64,000 bases of DNA, taken from NCBI GenBank assembly GCA_000153745.1, contig DS022282.1, positions 540,027 to 604,026 on the forward strand. The letters run 5' to 3'. Positions 10,140 through 19,246 of this stretch are shown in pieces; the first letter of the stretch is position 1, and the number at the start of each line of letters is the position of its first letter. The DNA comes from Rhodobacterales bacterium HTCC2255. Its GTDB lineage: Bacteria > Pseudomonadota > Alphaproteobacteria > Rhodobacterales > Rhodobacteraceae. The notes beneath the pieces were generated by a model, which made no database searches, had not been told where the DNA came from, and saw nothing but the letters and a program-made list of their open reading frames with translations. Position numbers and translations under genes: made by a program.

Positions 10140-11339
10140 TTATCCCTTTGTTTTTAATGAGGCTTGCCCACATATTAATGCATGATCAAGAATACGCTGA
10201 CAGGCTGTGTCAAACAAGCTGTCTTCAACGCTCAGCGCTACACGCACCCAGTTATCAAGTGCAACTCCAAATGCTGAGCCCGGCATTACAGCTACCCCAG
10301 TTTTCAATAATAAGTCAAAAGCATAGGCTTCTCCACTTAAACCAGTACTTGAAACATCGATTAAAACAAACATTCCTGCTTCTGGTTGGCTCACCTTAAG
10401 TCCTGCGAACCCATTCAATCGTGCATAAATAAGTTTAGCACGCATCTCAAATCTCTGGCGCATATCTGCAGCCACTTTTGATGGCTTCATGAGTGCAATA
10501 GCAGTCATATCAGCTATAAAAGGTTGATTACCAAAAAGCATCGTTTCCGCCAAGGGCAAAAGGCGTTTTGTAAATTCTTTAGAACCAATGGACCAACCAC
10601 TACGAAACCCAGGTGCGGCATGAGATTTAGAAATTGACGATACTACTACAATCCTATCAGCTCCTTTTAGAAAGCCCAATGGCGAGGCGAAATCTACCCC
10701 TTCAAACAACATCTCATCATAAACTTCGTCGGATACTATCCACAAATCATGCTCTACTGCCAGTTCTACTATCTCTTTTACCTGCTTATTTGAGAGTACT
10801 GCACCTGTAGGATTATGCGGGCTATTTAACAAAATCACACGCGATTGAGGTGTCAGCTTTTTTGCGATATCTTCAGCTGTGATCTGAAAGCCATTATCAG
10901 GAAGTAATGGCACTGGAATCATACTAGCGCCACTGGCCGATATTAAACCAGCATACGTGGCATACATTGGGTCTCCTACAAGTACTTCATCACCAGTTTC
11001 GGTCAATGCCATCAATGTAGCATAAAGAGCAGTTTGTGTTCCTGGAAAACAAAGTATCTGATCAACAGAAATATTTCGCCCTGCACTTTTAGTGTATCGA
11101 TTTGAAAGTGCCCGCAAGACCTCAGGCTCACCGTTACCATTTGAATATTTGGTTCGACCATGCGCCATTGCTTCACTGGCCACTGATACTAATTCGGGTG
11201 GAGTAGGCACATCTGGTTCACCAATTGTCATTTCGATGATGTCATGCCCATCCTCAGCCATTTGGCGCGCCTGAGAGTACAGCCGCCATTTTTCGCCACC
11301 TAATTCTGCCAATCGTTTAGTAATCGAGGCATAACGCAT
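10140..11339 (-). CDS. PLP-dependent class I/II aminotransferase
   Basis: 399-residue fold-type I aminotransferase of the AspC/AlaT-like group. It shows the substrate/PLP motif NSPHNPTGAV, the SDEVYDEM segment with the PLP-contacting Asp and Tyr, and the Schiff-base lysine in SSISKSHAAPGFRSGW, followed by the conserved Arg that binds the substrate carboxylate near the C-terminus (WVRVALS). It transfers amino groups between an amino acid and a 2-oxo acid in the cytoplasm; specificity is not evident. It is the first gene of a probable aminotransferase-ade transcript. Start ATG at 11339, with MRYASITKRL typical of the family N-terminus. Confidence 0.9.
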   Translation of the reverse strand: MRYASITKRLAELGGEKWRLYSQARQMAEDGHDIIEMTIGEPDVPTPPELVSVASEAMAHGRTKYSNGNGEPEVLRALSNRYTKSAGRNISVDQILCFPGTQTALYATLMALTETGDEVLVGDPMYATYAGLISASGASMIPVPLLPDNGFQITAEDIAKKLTPQSRVILLNSPHNPTGAVLSNKQVKEIVELAVEHDLWIVSDEVYDEMLFEGVDFASPLGFLKGADRIVVVSSISKSHAAPGFRSGWSIGSKEFTKRLLPLAETMLFGNQPFIADMTAIALMKPSKVAADMRQRFEMRAKLIYARLNGFAGLKVSQPEAGMFVLIDVSSTGLSGEAYAFDLLLKTGVAVMPGSAFGVALDNWVRVALSVEDSLFDTACQRILDHALICGQASLKTKG

Positions 11340-11700
11340 GTTACGTATCTTTTTTGTCTATATTTATTGTATTAATCATCTAGTAGGATCTCAGCCCAAA
11401 AATTGAACAATTCATCTATTTCTCACTCCTCAATAACTTATTTCCAAACAACAATTATAACTGTTTCATACACATTTATCACATGTCAATAAATGTTCTG
11501 TAAATTTAATATTCAGCTGAAGCGCAATCATGTAACTCGAAAAATTTTAATGATTAGGGACTGTTTAAAATTACAAAATACAATTTTTTAAAAATAAAAT
11601 AGTAACATCAAATGCGACGTGTATTTAGTCGTATTTGCATTTGACATATACCCTCACATTGGCCTCATATGATAATAAATCGAATAACGGAGTGCCATTG
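11340..11700. other. 361-bp intergenic region between divergent aminotransferase and dioxygenase genes
   Basis: Very AT-rich and without a convincing gene. The left end is the upstream region of the aminotransferase-ade unit. The right end holds an inverted repeat and a perfect TTGACA box in front of the dioxygenase gene, annotated separately. Confidence 0.6.
11609..11646 (+). promoter_or_regulatory. inverted repeat plus TTGACA box upstream of PhyH-type dioxygenase
   Basis: CAAATGCGAC at 11609-11618 and GTCGTATTTG at 11628-11637 form 10-bp arms (nine matching) around a 9-base spacer. The left seven bases also match a second inverted copy, GCATTTG, at 11637-11643, which runs into a perfect -35-like TTGACA at 11641-11646. 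The best -10-like hexamer (TATGAT, 11668-11673) is 21 bases away, longer than ideal. It looks like a repressor or activator site at the dioxygenase promoter. The regulator is unknown. Confidence 0.4.
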
Positions 11701-12576
11701 ATGAAAGACTGTTTAACTTTAGTGAACGGCCACTTAACTGAACAACAAAAAAATGCCTATTGGAATGATGGGTACCTTTTCCCCATCGATGTAGCGAATG
11801 AAACTCAAGCAAAAAATTGGCGTAATTCCCTAGAAAAAATTGAATGCGATTGGCTCGATAATGGTCTAGCTTTGCCCCTTAATACCTATAAAAGAGTAAA
11901 TGCGCAGGTGGTTATGCCCTTAGCTTGTGAAATCGGTTTGCATGAGCCTATTTTAGACGCAGTGGAAGGAATACTTGGCCCTGATGTAATGCTATATTCT
12001 GTTGAGTTTTTAACCAAAGAAGCCCAAACAAAACACATAGTAACAATGCACCAAGATCTTGCATATTGGGGCATGGGAGACATGGATAATATTCTTACTG
12101 CGTGGCTTGCACTATCTCCAGCGACGAGTGTCTCAGGCTGCATGGATTTTGTATGTGGAAGTCATAAGAATGAAATTTTATCTCATGAAGATAGCTTTGA
12201 CGAACATAACCTTCTTTCACGCGGACAAGAGATAAAAGTTGATGTTGCTAATTCAGACAAAGTAGCAGTAGAACTGCGTCCAGGCGCAATGAGCCTACAT
12301 CATGGGCTTACCATCCACGGATCTGGTCCAAATCAGTCTGATGATCGCCGGATCGGTGTTGCTATTAGATATGTTTCTGCAAAAATGCGCAAAGCTGGCG
12401 GTGTTAAAGATTATGCTATTTCAGCACGCGGCACATTTGATGATGATAGTTTCACGACTTATGCGCCACCTTCCACTTTATTCAGCAAAAACAGTATGGC
12501 GAAGTATGAAGAAATACGTACTGAACAGGCAAAGGTTATGATGGCTGGAGCAAAAAAAGGCAGTGAAATCTATTGA
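11701..12576 (+). CDS. phytanoyl-CoA dioxygenase (PhyH) family Fe(II)/2-oxoglutarate oxygenase
   Basis: 291-residue non-haem iron oxygenase. The facial triad is visible as HQD (His117, Asp119) and a distal His206 in LHHGLTIHGSG, followed by an Arg-containing segment (DDRRIGVAIRY) that would bind 2-oxoglutarate. The family hydroxylates small molecules such as phytanoyl-CoA or ectoine; this protein also has the FVCGSH element common in ectoine-hydroxylase-like and natural-product oxygenases. I start it at ATG 11701 because GGAG at 11689-11692 lies eight bases upstream; a longer frame from TTG at 11635 has no such site. It is a single gene, convergent with the PLP lyase. The substrate is unknown. 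Confidence 0.88.
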   Translation: MKDCLTLVNGHLTEQQKNAYWNDGYLFPIDVANETQAKNWRNSLEKIECDWLDNGLALPLNTYKRVNAQVVMPLACEIGLHEPILDAVEGILGPDVMLYSVEFLTKEAQTKHIVTMHQDLAYWGMGDMDNILTAWLALSPATSVSGCMDFVCGSHKNEILSHEDSFDEHNLLSRGQEIKVDVANSDKVAVELRPGAMSLHHGLTIHGSGPNQSDDRRIGVAIRYVSAKMRKAGGVKDYAISARGTFDDDSFTTYAPPSTLFSKNSMAKYEEIRTEQAKVMMAGAKKGSEIY

Positions 12577-12833
12577 ATTTTAGTTTTTTAATTTAAATAC
12601 AATGCGTTGACTAATAGAGCTGATAATTCATTAGGTGAGAACTGCAAAGATTTAGGAATATTTGCAATCTTTAAGAAAGTGTACATGAGTTACTTTTTGA
12701 CTAGATAAAAGGCTGTTGCTGCCAACACTTTTCCAAAATCAAATAAATTCCAAGATGAAATATTCAGAAAGTGAATTATCTCTAATTTAGCCATACTAAA
12801 AATGTGAACATATATTTATTTTGAAAGATATAA

Positions 12834-13877
12834 TTAAGGAATGGCATTCTCAGTGATAATTATTAAGGGAGCTGGATTTGGTTCAGAGCTTGCAAGAAAC
12901 GCAGCCAACCCAGCTGCTCCAGATGGAGAAGTATTATAATTTAATTTTTTTGCCACTTGAACTGCATCTTCCGCCTGATCCTCTGAAATGAGTACATATT
13001 CATCAGCTGCACTGGAAAGAATATCAAATGCTAATAATGATGGTGTTTTACAGTCCAACCTGCCCATTTCTGATACTGGGCCATCTACTGTTAAGATCTT
13101 TCCTCTGTGAACACTGTGCTTGAGGCAAGGTGCAGCTTCAGGTTCGACTACAATAATTTTGGGCTGAACGCTCCAGTTCTTACGTATCATATATGCAATC
13201 GCACCGGCAAAGCCACCCACTCCAGCTTGTAAATATACATGTGATGGCCAATCATTACTCATTTCAAAGTTATGTCGCAGCTCTTCTGCTAAAACAGTAT
13301 AACCTTCCATAACTAGCCGCGGTGGCTCAATGTAACCAGGCCATGAACCATCTGCGAGATGTACTGCGCCATTAGTATCTGCGTCTAAAATTGCTGCTTG
13401 AATACTCGCTTCGTAATCTTCACCAGACCTAACAACTTCTGCATTTTTTGCACGTAATCTATTTGCAAAATCTTCAGGTACTGTAGCTGCTAAGTGAATT
13501 CGAGAAGACGCACCAAAGAGTTTAGCACCAGCCGCCACTGCCAATCCGTGATTTCCCGCACTCGCACAAACAAATGTCATTTTTTTTGCAATATGTTTTA
13601 CTTCATCACTCAAAAATTTATTAACATCTAAATCCATTTCAGTTTTTTGAGCTATTAGTTGTGCAACAGCATAAACTCCTCCAAGAGCTTTAAACGCACC
13701 AAGGCGCATTCTTTGGCCTTCATCTTTTATCCAAATGGGTTTGTCATGTATCAATTCTTTATAAAGCGGGGTTGGTTTATATACTGGACAAGCAGATAAA
13801 AATGCAGTGGGCTTTGCTTGATCTAAAACTATTGTTGACGTTTTCATATGATCAATATAGTTTATTTTATGCAACAT
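12834..13877 (-). CDS. PLP-dependent ammonia-lyase, threonine-dehydratase fold (diaminopropionate ammonia-lyase-like)
   Basis: Fold-type II PLP enzyme of 347 residues. The Schiff-base lysine is Lys63 in RLGAFKALGG, and the substrate/phosphate loop is CASAGNHGLAVA. The spacing and the KDEGQRMRLGAFKALGG block resemble YgeX-type 2,3-diaminopropionate ammonia-lyases more than threonine synthase or tryptophan synthase beta; the protein is shorter than YgeX (about 400). It would eliminate ammonia from a beta-substituted or hydroxy amino acid. I use the ATG at 13877, which has a weak TTGAG site; a TTG at 13886 is an alternative. It is divergent from an Lrp/AsnC regulator 54 bp away, which probably controls it. 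Confidence 0.8.
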   Translation of the reverse strand: MLHKINYIDHMKTSTIVLDQAKPTAFLSACPVYKPTPLYKELIHDKPIWIKDEGQRMRLGAFKALGGVYAVAQLIAQKTEMDLDVNKFLSDEVKHIAKKMTFVCASAGNHGLAVAAGAKLFGASSRIHLAATVPEDFANRLRAKNAEVVRSGEDYEASIQAAILDADTNGAVHLADGSWPGYIEPPRLVMEGYTVLAEELRHNFEMSNDWPSHVYLQAGVGGFAGAIAYMIRKNWSVQPKIIVVEPEAAPCLKHSVHRGKILTVDGPVSEMGRLDCKTPSLLAFDILSSAADEYVLISEDQAEDAVQVAKKLNYNTSPSGAAGLAAFLASSEPNPAPLIIITENAIP

Positions 13878-13931
13878 ATTACTCAAATTTTACTATTATT
13901 GTGAATAAAATTATTAGAAAATGGCAATATT

Positions 13932-14411
13932 ATGAAAGAAAATATCGATAACGCCGATGCAATGATCCTAAACTTATTACAAGAAGATTCTAAACTTGGC
14001 TTAGACACGTTAGCTTATGAAACTGGCCTATCAGTTGCTTCTGTACAGCGCCGTCTTAAATCTTTGAGAGCAAGAAAAATTATTTTGCGCGAAATAGCTA
14101 TTGTCGATCCAGCAAAAGTAAATTTGCCAATGAGTTTTATTGTGATGGTTGAATTAGAACGTGAAAGAATTGATCAGATTGATGCCTTTATTCGTCGTGC
14201 AAATAATGAACCGCAAGTGCAACAATGCTATTATGTAACTGGAGATGCTGATTTCTGTTTAATATGCGTTGCTAAAAGTATGGACGACTTTGAAGATCTA
14301 ACCCAAAGATTATTTTTTGAAAACTCGAATGTTCGTAAGTTTCGAACTTCTGTTGCAATGGGTAGGAAAAAAGTTGGTCTTCAAGTTCCAGTTCTATCTA
14401 ACCAGGATTAA
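13932..14411 (+). CDS. Lrp/AsnC family transcriptional regulator
   Basis: 159-residue feast/famine regulator. An N-terminal helix-turn-helix (about residues 7-55, with LAYETGLSVASVQRRLKSLRARKII) is followed by a RAM/AsnC ligand-binding domain containing the characteristic CYYVTGDADFCLICV strand segment. Such proteins bind amino acids and form multimers on DNA. It is divergently transcribed from the PLP ammonia-lyase with only a short shared promoter, the usual arrangement for a local amino-acid-responsive regulator of a degradative enzyme. Control of that gene is an inference from layout. Confidence 0.92.
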   Translation: MKENIDNADAMILNLLQEDSKLGLDTLAYETGLSVASVQRRLKSLRARKIILREIAIVDPAKVNLPMSFIVMVELERERIDQIDAFIRRANNEPQVQQCYYVTGDADFCLICVAKSMDDFEDLTQRLFFENSNVRKFRTSVAMGRKKVGLQVPVLSNQD

Positions 14412-14662
14412 CAGAATACATCAAAATCTTAAATTTTATATGTATATTGTCCTCAAGTAACTCGCCAAGATTTAAAGAATATTAGTAGTTTTGAGTATAA
14501 AGCTACATATCTTCTTATTTTTTGCAATATTTTCTCAAAACTTATATCTTAGTGATGCTTAATAGATTTAGTATTAGTCTAAGTTTAATTAAATATTAAA
14601 GATTTTAATATCCTGATTATTAAATTTGGTTTTCTAAGAAAATATTATAGTTAGTTGTCTAC

Positions 14663-16999
14663 ATGAAAAAAAACTTAAACTTTCCACTTACAAGCACACA
14701 TTGGGGTACATATCGTGTTGAAAGTAAGAATGGCAAGATAACTAAATTACACGGATTTGAAGAGGATCCAGACCCATCTATTATAGGCCAAGGTATTATT
14801 GATGTGTTAGATGGGTCTATGCGTATTAATACACCTATGGTGCGTGAAAGCTGGTATAATCACGGACCAGGTTCTGCTAACAACTTAAGAGGTGAGGATA
14901 CATTTATATCGATAAGTTGGGATGAAGCTGAAAAACTTGTAGCTAACGAACTGGATCGTATAAAAACTAAGTTTGGAAATAAATCTATATATGGAGGTTC
15001 ATATGGATGGGCTTCCGCAGGCCGCTTCCATCATGCTCAAAGTCAACTTCATCGCTTCCTAAATTGCATAGGAGGATACACTAAATCTTTAAATTCTTAT
15101 AGTCTCGCTGCGGGTGAAGTCATTTTACCACATGTAATTGGTGAATATTCAAAATATGTTCATTCACCAACTTGTTGGAATTCCATAATTCAGGACACCG
15201 ATCTTTTTGTTGCATTTGGTGGACTGCCTACTCGAAATAGTCAAATTAGCGCCGGTGGTTTAGGTCGTCATCGAACTAAAGAAGCTTTAAGTGAAGCAAA
15301 TATGGCAGGAGTGAAATTTGTCAATATTTCACCAATCAAATCTGATATTGATCAAAACTTGAACGCAGAATGGCTAGCACCAAGGCCAAATTCTGACGTA
15401 TCACTTATTCTGGGATTAGCTCACACATTAATAATTGAAAATCTTTATGATGAGCAATTTCTAAGCCTCTATACAGTAGGATTTAAAGAATTTTCTGATT
15501 ATGTCATGGGTATATCTGATGGAATAGAAAAATCTGCGCAATGGGCTGCAAATATCTGTGATTTACCAGTAACTAAGATTCATACTCTCGCTCGTAAAAT
15601 GGCAAATTCACGGACAATGATTTCAATGAACTGGTCACTAACAAGGCAAGATCATGGTGAGCAACCCTACTGGGCGGCAACGGCTTTAGCATCAATGCTT
15701 GGGCAAATAGGTCTACCCGGTGGGGGCATAGCATTTGGATATTCAGCAGCAAATTCAACAGGTCTTGAAAAAAGTGTGGTCGAATTTAAAGCTCTACCAC
15801 AAGGTCAAAATACAACAAATTCTTTTATACCAGTGTCACGAATTAGTGAAATGCTTCTAAAGCCTGGGCAACCGTTTAATTATAATGGGAAATCGTACAC
15901 ATACCCGGATATTAAACTAATATATTGGGCTGGTGGAAACCCATTTCACCACCACCAAGATCTTAGCAAGTTTCAAAAAGCGTGGCAAAAGCCAGATACA
16001 GTTATTGTACATGAGTGGTGTTGGAATACATTGGCAAAGCATGCGGATATTGTTCTGCCATGCACCGTTTCTTTAGAACGCAATGATATTGCTATGTCAC
16101 CAAGAGATCCTTACATAATTGCAATGGAAAAAATTCAGCCCCCAATTAAAGATGCAAAGGACGATTTTGACATCTTAAGTGGAATTGCACAAAAAATGGG
16201 GATTAAAAAACTCTTTACTGGTGATCGCGATTCTTCAGCTTGGATACAATGGATTTATAATCAAAGCCGTAAATCAGCAGCAAAAAACGGTATTGTATTG
16301 CCCGATTTTAAAACTTTCAAAAAAAAGGGTTGGCATAAAATTGAAGTCCCTGAAGAAAATTACATTATGTTCGCAGATTTCAGAAGTGATCCAATAAAAT
16401 ACCCATTAAAAACTCCAAGTGGTAAAATAGAGTTGTATTCTAAAACTATAGCTAAATTCAATTATATTGATTGTCCACCACATCCAACGTGGTTGGAGCC
16501 AAAAGAATGGTTGGGAAATTCAAATAAAGATAAAGATCTACACATGATTTCAAGTCAACCTCAAAACAAACTTCATTCTCAATTTGATCATGGGTCTGTC
16601 AGTCTTAATGGAAAGAAAAAAGGCCGCGAACAAATTATTATTAACGTTAATACTGCAAAATTATATCAGATACATGATGGCGATATAGTCAAAGTTTATA
16701 ATGACAGAGGTGCATGCTTAGCATCAGCTGTATTAAGCAAAGACATTCGATTAGATGTTGTACAAATGAGTACAGGCGCTTGGCTAGATGCTGACAAACA
16801 AAAAGATGGAACATTGTTTTGCAGGCATGGCAATCCAAACGTTCTAACAATAGATAAAGGAAGTTCAAATTTAGCCCAAGGGCCAATTGCACATAGTTGT
16901 TTAGTTAATATCAAAAAATTTGAAGGTGAATTACCTGCCATTAGGGCATTTTCACCACCAAAAGTTATCAATGCTTATAGCAAATTTTCTAAAAACTAA
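14663..16999 (+). CDS. molybdopterin oxidoreductase, BisC/TorZ/DMSO-reductase type
   Basis: 778-residue molybdopterin (bis-MGD) enzyme. It lacks the N-terminal Fe-S cysteine cluster and any Tat signal, as in biotin sulfoxide reductase BisC, so it should be a soluble cytoplasmic S- or N-oxide reductase. The start region (THWGTYRVESKNGK), the GGSYGW motif, and the Ser in NSYSLAAGE, equivalent to the Mo-ligating Ser of this family, all fit. The C-terminal molybdopterin-dinucleotide domain begins near residue 630 (LHMISSQPQNKLHSQFDHG). Candidate substrates are biotin sulfoxide, methionine sulfoxide, DMSO or TMAO. No maturation or membrane partner is adjacent. The 251 bp upstream contain no gene. 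Confidence 0.88.
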   Translation: MKKNLNFPLTSTHWGTYRVESKNGKITKLHGFEEDPDPSIIGQGIIDVLDGSMRINTPMVRESWYNHGPGSANNLRGEDTFISISWDEAEKLVANELDRIKTKFGNKSIYGGSYGWASAGRFHHAQSQLHRFLNCIGGYTKSLNSYSLAAGEVILPHVIGEYSKYVHSPTCWNSIIQDTDLFVAFGGLPTRNSQISAGGLGRHRTKEALSEANMAGVKFVNISPIKSDIDQNLNAEWLAPRPNSDVSLILGLAHTLIIENLYDEQFLSLYTVGFKEFSDYVMGISDGIEKSAQWAANICDLPVTKIHTLARKMANSRTMISMNWSLTRQDHGEQPYWAATALASMLGQIGLPGGGIAFGYSAANSTGLEKSVVEFKALPQGQNTTNSFIPVSRISEMLLKPGQPFNYNGKSYTYPDIKLIYWAGGNPFHHHQDLSKFQKAWQKPDTVIVHEWCWNTLAKHADIVLPCTVSLERNDIAMSPRDPYIIAMEKIQPPIKDAKDDFDILSGIAQKMGIKKLFTGDRDSSAWIQWIYNQSRKSAAKNGIVLPDFKTFKKKGWHKIEVPEENYIMFADFRSDPIKYPLKTPSGKIELYSKTIAKFNYIDCPPHPTWLEPKEWLGNSNKDKDLHMISSQPQNKLHSQFDHGSVSLNGKKKGREQIIINVNTAKLYQIHDGDIVKVYNDRGACLASAVLSKDIRLDVVQMSTGAWLDADKQKDGTLFCRHGNPNVLTIDKGSSNLAQGPIAHSCLVNIKKFEGELPAIRAFSPPKVINAYSKFSKN

Positions 17000-17015
17000 T
17001 ATATTTTTAAAAAGC

Positions 17016-17672
17016 TTAATTAAGCGGTTTATACTTATTTTCTATTTTTAATGCTATCATGGCTGCAGGTATAGAAACTAGCAAAAAGAACAAACCAACT
17101 AATGTCATGGGTTCTAAATATTTATAATGGCTATTACTGTAAATATTAGCAGCATTAAATAACTCAACTACTGTTATTGCGGATAAAAGTGGTGTTTCTT
17201 TAAACATCGTAATTAGATAATTAGCAAGAGGTGGAAACATTGGAGGTATTGCTTGAGGTAAAATAACAAATCTCCAAGTGTGATAAGCACTATAATTCAG
17301 TGATCTCGCAGCTTCCCATTGGCCTTTTGGAACATTTTCAATCCCAGCTCGATACACTTCTGATGTGTAAGTGCTAAAATGCAAACCCAATCCAATGACA
17401 CCCGCTACAAAAGGAGAAAGAAAAATTCCAAAATCTGGTAAAACATAAAATAGAAAATATAATTGAACCAAAAGTGGTGTACGGCGAATAAATTCCGAAC
17501 TCCAGTAAGTAATAAAAGCAACAGCCTTATTTCCAGACATTTTTAATATCGCAATAACTAGCCCTAATACATAGGCGAGAACTGCACCGACTATAGTTGC
17601 CTGCACAGTAACGATTAACCCATTTAACAAACTTGGAGTAACTGAGGCAACGACATTCCAGTCCCATTCCAT
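17016..17672 (-). CDS. ehuD: polar amino acid/ectoine-type ABC transporter permease
   Basis: 218-residue inner-membrane permease of the HisM/GlnP family with about five helices and the cytoplasmic EAA loop (EAARSLNYSAYHTWRFVILPQAIPPMFP), which docks onto the ATPase. It is the last gene of an ATPase-binding protein-permease-permease operon, four bases after the previous permease. I use the symbol ehuD by analogy with the Sinorhizobium ehuABCD ectoine/hydroxyectoine importer because gene order and the binding-protein motifs agree. The actual solute could be another polar amino acid. It is convergent with the molybdoenzyme gene, with a 16-bp gap. Confidence 0.82.
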   Translation of the reverse strand: MEWDWNVVASVTPSLLNGLIVTVQATIVGAVLAYVLGLVIAILKMSGNKAVAFITYWSSEFIRRTPLLVQLYFLFYVLPDFGIFLSPFVAGVIGLGLHFSTYTSEVYRAGIENVPKGQWEAARSLNYSAYHTWRFVILPQAIPPMFPPLANYLITMFKETPLLSAITVVELFNAANIYSNSHYKYLEPMTLVGLFFLLVSIPAAMIALKIENKYKPLN

Positions 17673-17675
17673 AGC

Positions 17676-18344
17676 TTAATTACCTCCACTTTTATGTATA
17701 TTTCGACCAGCAGAAAAGTAGCGTTCTAACCATTTTGTGCCACTCACTAAAATAGAAGATAAAATAAAATAAATAACCATAATAAGAATTAGTGGTTCCA
17801 GTGTTAATGCTGTTTGGACACGAATAATTTGTGACATAAACGTTAAATCTGAAATTGTAATCAAAGATGCAACTGCAGTTAATTTCAGAAGTTCTATTAC
17901 TAAATTTCCAAATGACGGAATCATAACAGGAATTGCTTGGGGTATAAGAACATGTCTATAAAGTTGAAAATTTGTATAATTTAATGCCTTAGCAGCCTCA
18001 CGTTGTTCTCGTCCTACGGATTGAACTGATGCCCTTACTACCTCAGAACCATATGCTCCTAAATTAAAACCACAAGCTACTATGCCTGCCATTAATGCTG
18101 GAAGAAAGACCCCCAAAAGTGGCAATACAAAATACATAAAGAACATTTGAACAATTGCTGATGTTCCACGAAAAAATTCAAGATAAATAGTTGCTATCGC
18201 TCGCACTACCCAGTGACGCGATAATCGCGCAAGACCAACTGTAAAAGAAATAATTAAGGCCACAACACCACTCGCTAGAGTAAGTTTAATTGTCGTCAAA
18301 GTTCCATCTATGATGATGGGCCAAAATATAAAAACTTCATTCAT
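17676..18344 (-). CDS. ehuC: polar amino acid/ectoine-type ABC transporter permease
   Basis: 222-residue partner permease of the HisQ/GlnP family, with five predicted helices and an EAA loop (REAAKALNYTNFQLYRHVLIPQAIPVMIP) closely similar to that of its neighbour. The two would form the heterodimeric membrane channel. It is separated from the binding-protein gene by a 10-bp-stem hairpin (18370-18394) that probably lowers permease expression relative to the periplasmic protein. It starts with ATG at 18344. The ehuC symbol rests on operon order and family, not on a direct comparison. Confidence 0.82.
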   Translation of the reverse strand: MNEVFIFWPIIIDGTLTTIKLTLASGVVALIISFTVGLARLSRHWVVRAIATIYLEFFRGTSAIVQMFFMYFVLPLLGVFLPALMAGIVACGFNLGAYGSEVVRASVQSVGREQREAAKALNYTNFQLYRHVLIPQAIPVMIPSFGNLVIELLKLTAVASLITISDLTFMSQIIRVQTALTLEPLILIMVIYFILSSILVSGTKWLERYFSAGRNIHKSGGN

Positions 18345-18369
18345 ATTAAAAAAATGCTTTCACTGTTAA

Positions 18370-18394
18370 AACGCCCAGGCTTAACCTGGGCGTT
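18370..18394 (-). terminator. intercistronic hairpin (attenuator) after ehuB
   Basis: Perfect 10-bp arms at 18370-18379 and 18385-18394 with a 5-base loop, followed on the minus strand by only a short T stretch (GTTTTAAC). It lies seven bases after the ehuB stop. A weak terminator or mRNA-end stabiliser here would let the binding protein be made in excess over the permeases. Confidence 0.65.
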
Positions 18395-18400
18395 AAAAAT

Positions 18401-19246
18401 TTAATTGCCTGGGCAAAAATCATCGCGTTTTACTGCTAAAGTTGCAGCCGCAGAAAATCCATAAGGCTCAATAATCTTAGCAAATTCACCACTGTCTTTT
18501 AATTCTTTAAGCGCTGCATCATATGCATCACGAAATGCTGTATCATTTGCATTAAATGCGGCACCAGCACAGCCCATTGGAACACCAGTTACTGGCATAA
18601 CAAGCTCTAAATTTGGATCATTTGTTTTTCTCAATAGATCCTGCGTGCCTAAACCAGAAAGAGCGAATACATTTACCCTACCTTGTTGTAGCATTTTAAT
18701 GCCGCTTGGTGGATCAGTAAAAACTTTTATTTGAGATGGTTGAACACCACGCTCAAGTGCATAAGCTTCTTCTGCACAGCCTGCACAAGTAGTCATTGTT
18801 GCATCTGGGTTTGCTGCAATATCTTCATAAGTCATGATATTTAATGGATTACCCACTGCTACAGCAAATGCTTCAGCTCCACACAAATCTGGTTCAGAAT
18901 AGATAATTGACTCACAGCGTTTTGGCTTAATATAAAGCCCTGATGTGGCCATATCTACTCGGCGTGCTTGCAAAGCAGGTATCATAGCACCATACATAAT
19001 TACTTTTGCGTCGATTTCTGGAACACCTAGCTTGGCCATTACTGCACGTGCAACATCAGGTGCAGCACCCGTGACGTATCCGTCCGCTTTAATATCACTA
19101 TATGGAGGTTCATTTGCCACAGCTACTGTTGCATAACCCTTTTTGCGAAGGTCATCCAATGTATCTGCGCTGGCTGCAAAAGCAGCACTTAATGCGATCA
19201 GACCTAATCCTAATTTGGCTACAGGACCATTTATTTTAATTTTCAT
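18401..19246 (-). CDS. ehuB: ABC transporter substrate-binding protein, family 3, EhuB-like
   Basis: 281-residue periplasmic binding protein with a classic signal peptide (MKIKINGPVAKLGLGLIAL..., cleavage after AFAASA or nearby). The SBP_bac_3 fold shows VANEPPYSD near the ligand entrance and the segment MATSGLYIKPKRCE, which strongly recalls ectoine-binding EhuB (ASGLYI-RPERC). It is unusual in its several cysteines (TTCAGCAEE, PMGCAGA, DFCPGN), perhaps forming disulfides. It probably binds ectoine, hydroxyectoine or a related amino acid. It is preceded by ehuA and followed by a hairpin and two permeases. Confidence 0.85.
   Translation of the reverse strand: MKIKINGPVAKLGLGLIALSAAFAASADTLDDLRKKGYATVAVANEPPYSDIKADGYVTGAAPDVARAVMAKLGVPEIDAKVIMYGAMIPALQARRVDMATSGLYIKPKRCESIIYSEPDLCGAEAFAVAVGNPLNIMTYEDIAANPDATMTTCAGCAEEAYALERGVQPSQIKVFTDPPSGIKMLQQGRVNVFALSGLGTQDLLRKTNDPNLELVMPVTGVPMGCAGAAFNANDTAFRDAYDAALKELKDSGEFAKIIEPYGFSAAATLAVKRDDFCPGN

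Noticed and set aside
12640-12675. AAAGATT/AATCTTT inverted repeat downstream of the dioxygenase as a terminator
   Set aside because: Only seven AT-rich pairs, 13-base loop and no T run.
17014-17025. Perfect palindrome GCTTAATTAAGC at the convergent ends of the molybdoenzyme and permease genes
   Set aside because: No loop or T run for a terminator and it is mostly within the permease end codons.
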